This document shows positions 6,746 to 11,671 of a stretch of DNA of 11,671 bases, piece after piece. This DNA comes from Chloroflexota bacterium (GTDB lineage Bacteria; Chloroflexota; Dehalococcoidia; Lucifugimonadales; Australimonadaceae): positions 1 to 11,671 of the forward strand of contig JAPPFU010000231.1 in assembly GCA_028875085.1 (NCBI GenBank). Reading direction: 5' to 3'. Position numbers and translations under genes: made by a program. The notes under the pieces are model-generated. The model saw only the letters and a program-made list of their open reading frames with translations, made no database searches and was not told where the DNA came from. Positions within the stretch are counted from its first letter, which is position 1. Every line of letters starts with the position of its first letter.

Positions 6746-8062
6746 ATGGTCAAGGAACTGTCCCGCGAGGCGGAGGAGGCGCAGTTGGGGGAGAGCGTCG
6801 AGGCGTATGAGCGGCAGAAGCCATGGGAGCGCTACATCGACGCGGAGATGGGGCTGCGCAACTACTGGTACCCCGCCCTGTTCAGCCACGAGTTGAAGGA
6901 GGGGGAGATCCAGACGGCCACCATCTGCGGAGAGCGGCTGCTGTTCAAGCGGATCGACGGCGTCGTCTACTGCGTGGAGGACAGGTGCGTGCACCGAGGG
7001 GTGGCGTTCTCGGCGCAGCCGGAGTGCTACACGAAGAACACCATCACCTGCTGGCTGCACGGGTTCACCTACGACTGGCGCGACGGCAACCTCGTGCAGG
7101 TCATCAGCGAGCCTGGCGGCGCCATCATCGGCAAGGCGTCGATCAAGTCGTACCACATGCGGGAGATGAACCGCACCATCTTCGTCTACATCGGCGACGG
7201 CGAGCCGGTGTCGCCGGACGAGGACCTGCCGCCGGAGTTCATGAAGGCGGTGCGCGGGGAACGGCGCATCGCGTTCCACCCGCTGGTGCGCGTGCTCATC
7301 CCGTGCAACTGGCGGCCCGCCGTAGAGAACGGCTTCGACCCGGGCCACGTGTACGGGCACCGCGGGTCGGACATCGTGCAGCGCGGCTACTTCCCCGTGC
7401 CGCTGGGCTTCTACGCGGCCACCAAAGACCAGATCAAGTTGGAGGAGCGCGAGGGGAGGACGAAGGGAATCATCCTCCAGCACACGCAGTTCACGCTGGT
7501 GTGGGAGGCGGAGATCGAGGGGCAGCGCCTCCAGGCCAAGGCGGCGACGGAGGCCGCGCCTCCGCCGCAGAACTACTCGGCGGACATCGTGGGCGGCGAG
7601 TACGGCGGCGGCGCATGGTACATGCCGTGCACGATGGAGGGCATCGGCTTCCCGCAGCCGAGCATGATCCACTACGAGTGGTACGTGCCAGTGGACGCCG
7701 ACCACCATATGTACACCATCCTTCAGGCGGCCTACGTGGACACGGATGAGGACGAGGAGCGGTTCCACGTGGAGTGCGAGGAGAAGTGGGGGCCGCTGGT
7801 CTGGTCGACGCCGGGCTCGGGCGTGGAGGGGTTCAACAACTTCGACGCGTTCGGGCGGGCGGAGATCCACCACGCCTACCGACGGGAGGGCTGGTGGCGG
7901 CGGGAGCGGATGTACAAGCCGGACTACGCGCTGACGCAGTGGCGGATGCTGGTGTCGAAGCACGCGCGGGACATCCAGCCGCGCGAGGGCGACTGGACGC
8001 CGCGCCCCGCGCCGGAGCACTACGAGGTGAAGTTCGTCGACACGCCAGGGCAGGTGCGGTGA
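6746..8062 (+). CDS. Rieske oxygenase alpha subunit, carbazole 1,9a-dioxygenase (CarAa)-like
   Basis: 438 aa. An N-terminal block GLRNYWYPALFS precedes the Rieske domain, with DRCVHRGV (C81, H83) and TCWLHGF (C102, H105). The catalytic iron block is NWRPAVENGFDPGHVYGH (H201, H205), very close to the CarAa pattern NWRLAVENGFDPSH as I recall it. EGFNNFDAFGR (about 361-371) supplies the probable Asp ligand, and IHYEWYVPVD matches the CarAa C-terminal region. CarAa is a homotrimer that performs angular dioxygenation of carbazole with a separate ferredoxin and reductase. This protein is about 50 residues longer and has no redox partner nearby, so the substrate may be a different aromatic or heterocyclic compound. 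It starts at ATG 6746 (AGGGGG, 5 nt). The downstream protease-like gene starts on the base after its stop. It is divergent from the steroid-type Rieske operon. Confidence 0.9.
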   Translation: MVKELSREAEEAQLGESVEAYERQKPWERYIDAEMGLRNYWYPALFSHELKEGEIQTATICGERLLFKRIDGVVYCVEDRCVHRGVAFSAQPECYTKNTITCWLHGFTYDWRDGNLVQVISEPGGAIIGKASIKSYHMREMNRTIFVYIGDGEPVSPDEDLPPEFMKAVRGERRIAFHPLVRVLIPCNWRPAVENGFDPGHVYGHRGSDIVQRGYFPVPLGFYAATKDQIKLEEREGRTKGIILQHTQFTLVWEAEIEGQRLQAKAATEAAPPPQNYSADIVGGEYGGGAWYMPCTMEGIGFPQPSMIHYEWYVPVDADHHMYTILQAAYVDTDEDEERFHVECEEKWGPLVWSTPGSGVEGFNNFDAFGRAEIHHAYRREGWWRRERMYKPDYALTQWRMLVSKHARDIQPREGDWTPRPAPEHYEVKFVDTPGQVR

Positions 8063-8425
8063 GTGGGCACGTTCAGCACTGAGATAGCGATAGGCGGGCT
8101 GAGCCGCGAGCGGTGGACGACGGTGGACGCGCTCGTGGACACTGGCGCGTCCATCGTCTCCGCGCCCGCGTCGCTGCTACGCGAACTAGGGGTGGAGCCA
8201 GTGCGGAAGCAGAACTTTAGGTTCGCCGACGGAGAGAGGCGGGAGATGGAGGTCGGGCAAGTGTGGGTGCGCGCCGGCGACCGCGAGACCATGACGTGGG
8301 TGCTGTTCAACGAGGAGGAGTCGCCGGCGCTGCTGGGGGCGCATGCGCTGGAGGGCATGTTCCTGGGCGTTGACCCGGTGGGGCTGCGGCTTGTGCCCGT
8401 GGACGGGTGGCTGGCGCGCGTTTAG
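8063..8425 (+). CDS. Small retropepsin-like aspartic protease (clan AA)
   Basis: 120 aa. The active-site signature VDTGAS lies at 25-30 (catalytic D26), followed by a beta-rich stretch and a second hydrophobic-Gly element ALLGAHALEGM (89-99), the layout of single-domain clan AA / retroviral-like pepsins. Such proteins need to dimerise, each subunit giving one Asp. No signal peptide or membrane segment is visible, so it should be cytoplasmic. The GTG at 8063 directly follows the TGA of the Rieske gene, and no strong Shine-Dalgarno motif precedes it, which points to translation coupled to the Rieske gene. Family members are common small hypotheticals in environmental bacteria with mostly unknown targets. 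A role in processing or turnover of the Rieske protein is speculation from gene order alone. Confidence 0.75.
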   Translation: MGTFSTEIAIGGLSRERWTTVDALVDTGASIVSAPASLLRELGVEPVRKQNFRFADGERREMEVGQVWVRAGDRETMTWVLFNEEESPALLGAHALEGMFLGVDPVGLRLVPVDGWLARV

Positions 8426-8461
8426 GGGCGCGGTTCGAGTTCCCACAGGGCGAACGGGGCG

Positions 8462-8881
8462 TTACTGCCAGGCGCCGATGAGCAGGCCTATCAGCGCGAG
8501 CGAGACGACGGGGTAGCCCACGTTGATGAGGTAGAGGTTGCGCGGCCTCGATTCGAAGACGTAGTTGACCCCGGCGGTCGTGGCGACGAATCCCACGCCG
8601 ACCAGCAGACCGAGCACCAGCCCTTCGACCGCCGTGTCTGCGCCGGCGGCCTCCGCAAGCAGTGCGACGGCGAACGCGAGCACGACCGAGACAACGACGC
8701 TCACCCCGTAGCCTATCCCCGCGCCGCCGGACTCCCTGATGCTCTCCTCGGTGAAGCCGTGGATGGCCATCCAGGGCCGGGCGAACAGCAGCGGCGAATA
8801 CCACAGCGCGCCGAGCGCCATGTTGAGCACGACCGCCGCCACGATGGCTAAGTAGTTGACGCTGCCGAAGTCGATGTCCAC
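8462..8881 (-). CDS. DUF1761-family small membrane protein
   Basis: 139 aa, four predicted transmembrane helices at about 8-28, 57-77, 85-108 and 117-137. The N-terminal motif NYLAIVAAVVLN followed by GALWYSPLLFARPWM is typical of DUF1761 proteins (PF08570), whose function is unknown. The GTG at 8881 was chosen because GAGGGGTGA precedes it and the first helix begins right after. A longer frame reaching 9001 adds Ser/Thr/Arg-rich residues that overlap the VOC gene and is unlikely. The upstream VOC gene stops 4 nt before this start, so the two are probably cotranscribed. It ends 36 bp from the convergent protease-like gene. Confidence 0.75.
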   Translation of the reverse strand: MDIDFGSVNYLAIVAAVVLNMALGALWYSPLLFARPWMAIHGFTEESIRESGGAGIGYGVSVVVSVVLAFAVALLAEAAGADTAVEGLVLGLLVGVGFVATTAGVNYVFESRPRNLYLINVGYPVVSLALIGLLIGAWQ

Positions 8882-8885
8882 TGGC

Positions 8886-9308
8886 TCACCCCTCGCTGTG
8901 CTGCTCCGCCCACGGGTCGTAGGAACCGAAGTTCCATAAGTGGCCCTCGGGGTCGCGGGCGGAGTAGAGCTTGCCGCCGTAGTGCTGCTCCTCCAACTCA
9001 AGGACGATCTCCGCGCCCGCCTTGCGCGCCCGCTCGTAGTGGGCGTCGATGTCGCCGATGACGACGTAGGGGCTCTGCGTAACCGCGCCCGCCTCGCGCG
9101 GCTGCTTGAGGAGGCTGTCGTAGTCGCTCTCGTGCGTCGAGCCGAGCATAATCATCGCCTCGCCGAGCGTGAGTTGGGCGTGGGCGACGCCGCCCGCGTC
9201 GTCGGGCACGACGAGGTGGCGCTGAAAGCCGAACGCCGCGCAGAGCCAGTCGATGGCGGCGAAGGCGTCGTCGTAGCGCAAGCCGGGGATGATGCTGACG
9301 CGGGCCAT
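8886..9308 (-). CDS. VOC (glyoxalase/bleomycin-resistance-like) protein
   Basis: 140 aa, one complete vicinal-oxygen-chelate unit with two beta-alpha-beta-beta-beta modules. The first is SIIPGLRYDDAFAAIDWL to VAHAQLTLGEAMIML, with H43 a likely metal ligand. The second is YVVIGDIDAHYERARKAGAEIV to the family-typical ending YSARDPEGHLWNFGSY. The fold covers glyoxalases, dioxygenases and drug-binding proteins; this PhnB-like subtype has no assigned reaction. The ATG at 9308 starts exactly at the domain; the frame extends to 9422 but those residues lie in the divergent promoter region and look non-coding. It is first in a likely operon with the DUF1761 membrane protein and divergent from the hydrolase gene. 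Confidence 0.82.
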   Translation of the reverse strand: MARVSIIPGLRYDDAFAAIDWLCAAFGFQRHLVVPDDAGGVAHAQLTLGEAMIMLGSTHESDYDSLLKQPREAGAVTQSPYVVIGDIDAHYERARKAGAEIVLELEEQHYGGKLYSARDPEGHLWNFGSYDPWAEQHSEG

Positions 9309-9315
9309 AGCGCGC

Positions 9316-9357
9316 CCTACCCTAGCACACGGAGCGCGCCATTCGATTCCTACCCTA
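9316..9357. repeat. Paired 9-bp direct repeat in the VOC/hydrolase divergent promoter region
   Basis: CCTACCCTA occurs at 9316-9324 and again at 9349-9357, 33 bp apart, close to three helical turns. The first copy overlaps a TAGGGT (-10-like on the minus strand). Phasing and location suggest a possible regulator site, but no palindromy or regulator gene supports it. Confidence 0.35.
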
Positions 9358-9373
9358 CCGGGGCAGGATGGGG

Positions 9374-9379
9374 TATGGT
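9374..9379 (+). promoter_or_regulatory. Possible -10 element for a leaderless hydrolase transcript
   Basis: TATGGT lies 6 nt before the ATG at 9386, the spacing expected if transcription starts at or near the start codon. No convincing -35 box was found. Tentative. Confidence 0.25.
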
Positions 9380-9385
9380 GGGCGC

Positions 9386-10108
9386 ATGGGAACGTTGGAT
9401 GGGCCTCGGCGCGGGACGGCATCGGGCAAGGCGGCGGATTCGTTCGTCGTGCTGCTGCACGGGCTGAGCTCGAACGGCGAGGCGATCATCGGGCTGGCGG
9501 ACGACCTCGCAGGCACGCTGCCGGACACGGCGTTCTACGCGCCGAACGCGCCCTTCCAGTACGACGCGGCGAACGACCCGAAGTCGAACCGGCCGCCGGG
9601 CTTCGACGCGACGGGCTGCTACATGTGGTACAACCGCTACTCGGAGCGGACGCGCATCGAGGGGCTGTACGCGATCGCGGAGCCGATCAACGCGTTCATC
9701 GCCGAGTGCGCGAAGGAGTTGGGGGTGGACGAGTCGCGCGGCGCCGTCATCGGCCACTCGCAGGGGTGCATCGTGGGGCTGAACGTCGTGCCACGCCGGA
9801 GCACGCCGTTGGCGGCGCTGGTGGCGCACAGCGGCTACCTGTTCTCGCCCGATTCGCTGGCGCAGCGCAAGCAGCAGCGCCAGCGCTTCTTCGCGGAGGT
9901 GGCGAGCAAGACGCCGACGTGCGGCATCAGCGGCGTCGAAGACCCTGCGCAGGCGTGGGAGAGCATGGTGGAGTCGATGACCGCCTACGACGAGGCGGGC
10001 ATCCACACGGAGTTGCACGTCATCGGCGGGATGGGGCACAACGTTACGCCGCGCTCGACGGAGATCATGCGGGGGTTCCTGCGGGAGCGCCTCGCGCCGG
10101 GCGCGTAG
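9386..10108 (+). CDS. Alpha/beta hydrolase, phospholipase/carboxylesterase family
   Basis: 240 aa, full length for the family (YpfH / Abhydrolase_2 type). The sequence shows the oxyanion-hole HGLSS (25-29), a strand then a long variable region, nucleophile elbow GHSQG (S125), a probable acid D186 in SGVEDPAQAW where relatives often have HG-x2-D, and catalytic His in GMGHNV (H218). It lacks a signal peptide, so a cytoplasmic serine esterase or lysophospholipase-like enzyme is expected; the ester substrate is unknown. The ATG at 9386 was preferred because conserved strand 1 (SFVVLLHG) begins soon after; an ATG at 9368 adds only six residues and cannot be excluded. It is monocistronic by position, divergent from the VOC gene and followed by a repeat-rich gap. 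Confidence 0.83.
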   Translation: MGTLDGPRRGTASGKAADSFVVLLHGLSSNGEAIIGLADDLAGTLPDTAFYAPNAPFQYDAANDPKSNRPPGFDATGCYMWYNRYSERTRIEGLYAIAEPINAFIAECAKELGVDESRGAVIGHSQGCIVGLNVVPRRSTPLAALVAHSGYLFSPDSLAQRKQQRQRFFAEVASKTPTCGISGVEDPAQAWESMVESMTAYDEAGIHTELHVIGGMGHNVTPRSTEIMRGFLRERLAPGA

Positions 10109-10161
10109 CGCTCCCACGCCGTCTCACCGCGACCCCACCCCTCAGAAGATTAAAACCTTTT

Positions 10162-10178
10162 GTGGGGGATACCCCCAC
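10162..10178. repeat. Perfect GTGGGGG/CCCCCAC hairpin
   Basis: GTGGGGG (10162-10168), loop ATA, CCCCCAC (10172-10178). It lies 53 nt after the hydrolase stop, preceded by an AT-rich stretch. It could act as a 3' hairpin for the hydrolase message, but no T-run follows; a dispersed intergenic palindrome is at least as likely. Confidence 0.55.
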
Positions 10179-10179
10179 G

Positions 10180-10250
10180 CCCCCCCCCCCCGGGCGGGCC
10201 CCCCCCCGCCCAACCCCCCCCCCCCCCCCCCGGGGGGGGGCCCCCCCCCC
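10180..10250. repeat. Extreme C/G homopolymer tract
   Basis: Runs of 12 C (10180-10191), 9 C (10199-10207), 18 C (10214-10231), 9 G (10232-10240) and 10 C (10241-10250) with almost no other bases. On the minus strand this could form G-quadruplexes. Run lengths of this kind are also typical of sequencing or assembly error, so exact bases here should not be trusted. No gene is present. Confidence 0.8.
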
Positions 10251-10319
10251 GCCACTCCCCCGCCCAGCCCCATATGCGCCGGACGCTTCCTTGCGTATCG
10301 GGGCTTGGTCGCGTCGAGA

Positions 10320-10337
10320 CCCCCGCTTTCGCGGGGG
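10320..10337. repeat. CCCCCGC/GCGGGGG palindromic intergenic element
   Basis: CCCCCGC (10320-10326), loop TTTC, GCGGGGG (10331-10337), followed by a diverged partial copy, GACGCGGGAATGACGGG, at about 10350-10366. It resembles widely dispersed intergenic palindromes of the CCCGCTTTCGCGGG type. It lies 3' of both the hydrolase and the RidA operon and has no T-tract. Confidence 0.6.
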
Positions 10338-10389
10338 TGACGAAAGGGGACGCGGGAATGACGGGAAGAAGGCGGGGGTGGTGGCGGCG

Positions 10390-10776
10390 TTAGAAGGCGA
10401 GGATGACCTCCACCTCGATGTCGAGGCCGGGGTGGGCGAGTTCAGCGGCGCCGACGAGCGTGTTGGCGGGGTACTCACCCTCGAAGAACTCCGCCCACAC
10501 CGCGTTGATGGCCTCCTCCGTCTCGCGGTACTCCTGCATGCGCGTTACGTAGGTGGTCAGCTTCACGATGTCGCTCATCGCGTGCCCCTCCCGCTCCACG
10601 ATGCGCTTGATCTTGTCGAGCGTGGCGCGCGACTGCTCGACCAGCGTGCCGCCCTGCGCGGGCGTGTTGAGCGCGGTGCAGCCGGAGGTGAAGAGGAAGT
10701 CGCCGCAGCGCACGGCGCGCACGTGCGTCGGGCCGGTGGGCGCGATGTCGGGGTAGTGTCTGCGGTGTATGTCCAT
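10390..10776 (-). CDS. RidA/YjgF family protein lacking the catalytic arginine
   Basis: 128 aa, complete single-domain Rid protein: GDFLFTSGCTALNT (25-38), the helix QSRATLDKIKRIVEREG, DIVKLTTYVTRMQEY (69-83), and the end DIEVEVILAF. In E. coli RidA, Arg105 in the PARS motif binds the carboxylate of 2-aminoacrylate imines. Here the matching motif is PANT with Asn at 105, so enamine/imine deaminase activity is doubtful and one of the Rid4-7-type paralogue groups is more likely. The ATG at 10776 has AAGGAG 6 nt upstream; the frame continues to 10866 but those residues lie inside the kinase gene. The start is 10 nt after the kinase stop, so the two are probably one operon. Trimeric cytoplasmic protein by family. 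Confidence 0.85.
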   Translation of the reverse strand: MDIHRRHYPDIAPTGPTHVRAVRCGDFLFTSGCTALNTPAQGGTLVEQSRATLDKIKRIVEREGHAMSDIVKLTTYVTRMQEYRETEEAINAVWAEFFEGEYPANTLVGAAELAHPGLDIEVEVILAF

Positions 10777-10782
10777 GGGATG

Positions 10783-10788
10783 CTCCTT
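10783..10788 (-). promoter_or_regulatory. Ribosome binding site of the RidA-family gene
   Basis: AAGGAG on the minus strand, 6 nt before ATG 10776, overlapping the TAA stop of the upstream kinase gene. It decides the start against the longer frame and indicates coupled expression. Confidence 0.65.
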
Positions 10789-11671
10789 ATACGCCGGCGG
10801 CCTCGACCATGCGAAGGAAGGTCGCGAGGCCGCATTCGTTGAGGTACTTGACCGCCGCCTGTCCACCCGGACGCTCGGGGGCGACGGCGGCGAAGGTGGA
10901 GCCGACGCTGACGAACCTGTCCACCATCGCCAGTTGGTAGTCGCGCGCGCACTCGTCGAGCGCGTAGCCCGACACGCCCGCCGCAGTCAGCGCCGCGTGG
11001 TAGTCGGCCAGCAGCGCCGCCTCCTGCGCCTCCGTCAGCTCCGACCCCATCCCGAACAGGTAGGAGGCGGCATCCACGGCGGCGCGTCCACGACGGCAGT
11101 GCTGCCAATCGACGATGGCGGGCGCGCCCGCGTCGTCGAAGAAGATGTTCTCGACGCGCAGGTCGGCGTGCAGGAAGGTAACGGGCGGCTCGGCGATGGC
11201 CGCCTTGATGCTCGGCAATCGCTCGGCGACCGCCACCCCCAAGCCCGCCAGCGCACCCGCCGGGTCTGCGCCCAGCACGCGCAGGATGGTCGGCCACGCG
11301 ATGGGGAAGTCGCGCGCGAACCGCTCCGCGCCCGAGTTGGCCGACGGCAGCCACGCCAGCGACGCGAGCGCGGGGTCGTCCCAGCGCCGCGCGTGGAAGG
11401 CGGCGAGGCGCGTCAGCAGCGCCCCGGCATCCCCCGGCATGCGGCGCTCGGCGGCGAGGCGCATCGCGGAGAGGTCTTCGAGCAGCAGCACCGCGCCGCC
11501 GGTGGCCTCGTCCACGGCGCTTCCGTAGCACGCTGGCGCGCGCAGGCCGCAGTCCGCCGCGTAGTCGCGGTAGAAGGTAACCTCGCGGTCGTAGTAGCCC
11601 CGGTCGAGGCCGATCCGGAAGGCGCCCGCGTCGGGGCTGGGGAACTTGGCAATCATCCGCTCCGGCAATCC
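10787..11671 (-). CDS. Aminoglycoside phosphotransferase / ecdysteroid-kinase-like protein, 5'-partial
   Basis: The frame is open through the right edge, so the N-terminus with the nucleotide-binding glycine loop is missing. Counting from the TTG at 11668, the visible part has the ATP-binding Lys in MIAKFPS (K8), the pairing Glu in YYDREVTFYRDYA (E29), hinge-like VLLLEDLS (60-67), the Brenner-type catalytic loop HADLRVEN (H167, D169, N174), and the metal-binding Asp in IVDWQH (D187), followed by an alpha-helical C-terminus. This matches APH (PF01636) or EcKinase-like (PF02958) small-molecule kinases. FYREY/FYRDYA-type spacing after the Lys and LHADL-x-x-EN are common to the ecdysteroid-kinase-like branch, which in animals phosphorylates steroid alcohols. 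Substrate here is unknown and an antibiotic-resistance role is not implied. Followed by the RidA-family gene. Confidence 0.82.
   Translation of the reverse strand, partial: GLPERMIAKFPSPDAGAFRIGLDRGYYDREVTFYRDYAADCGLRAPACYGSAVDEATGGAVLLLEDLSAMRLAAERRMPGDAGALLTRLAAFHARRWDDPALASLAWLPSANSGAERFARDFPIAWPTILRVLGADPAGALAGLGVAVAERLPSIKAAIAEPPVTFLHADLRVENIFFDDAGAPAIVDWQHCRRGRAAVDAASYLFGMGSELTEAQEAALLADYHAALTAAGVSGYALDECARDYQLAMVDRFVSVGSTFAAVAPERPGGQAAVKYLNECGLATFLRMVEAAGV

Noticed and set aside
6545..8020. 491-codon minus-strand open frame opposite the CarAa-like Rieske gene
   Set aside because: The plus strand holds a complete Rieske oxygenase with all ligands; the antisense translation is Arg/Leu/His-rich and spans the intergenic hairpins.
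8426..8461. Terminator between the protease-like and DUF1761 genes
   Set aside because: Only a 5-bp GTTCG/CGAAC inverted match with a long loop is present; too weak to call.
8882..9001. N-terminal extension of the DUF1761 protein
   Set aside because: Overlaps the VOC coding sequence by over 110 bases and is Ser/Thr/Arg-rich; the GTG at 8881 is preceded by GAGGGGTGA and leads straight into the first helix.
9289..10842. 517-codon plus-strand open frame across the hydrolase gene and the homopolymer tract
   Set aside because: Out of frame with the hydrolase, runs through poly-C as poly-Pro, then antisense to RidA; no domain is visible.

Overview
This is a GC-rich bacterial window whose genes look largely oxygenase- and lipid-related. 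Shine-Dalgarno motifs (AAGGAG, GAGGAG, AGGGGG) precede several starts. Short, perfectly symmetric hairpin repeats sit in the gaps between genes. Repeats of this style, together with many Rieske oxygenases, remind me of environmental Chloroflexota (SAR202/Dehalococcoidia-like), but no phylogenetic marker is present, so this placement is only a guess.

Left half (1-6490): a plus-strand gene, cut by the left edge, encodes an unusual fusion of a GPP34 (GOLPH3-like) lipid-binding domain to a cytochrome P450. Converging on it is a tight minus-strand operon of three genes: a Rieske oxygenase of the KshA/DAF-36 (steroid hydroxylase / cholesterol 7-desaturase) type, a 12-TM RND/MMPL-type hydrophobe transporter whose start overlaps the Rieske stop (ATGA), and a sterol 24-C-methyltransferase (ERG6)-like enzyme 11 nt further on. 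Methyltransferase, Rieske oxygenase, P450 and lipid transporter together suggest a system that modifies and moves a sterol-like or other polycyclic isoprenoid lipid. No cyclase is visible, so the substrate is inferred.

Middle (6491-8461): a divergent intergenic region carries a three-hairpin composite repeat. It is followed by a plus-strand two-gene unit: a carbazole-dioxygenase-like (CarAa-type) Rieske oxygenase and, directly abutting it, a small retropepsin-like aspartic protease.

Right half (8462-11671): a minus-strand pair (VOC/glyoxalase-like protein, then a DUF1761 membrane protein) is divergent from a plus-strand carboxylesterase-type alpha/beta hydrolase. A repeat-rich gap with long C/G homopolymers (possibly an assembly artefact) follows. 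Last is a minus-strand pair: an aminoglycoside-phosphotransferase/ecdysteroid-kinase-like protein cut by the right edge, and a RidA-family protein that lacks the catalytic arginine.

No tRNA, rRNA, CRISPR array, transposase or phage gene was seen. No ferredoxin or reductase partner for the three oxygenases lies in the window.
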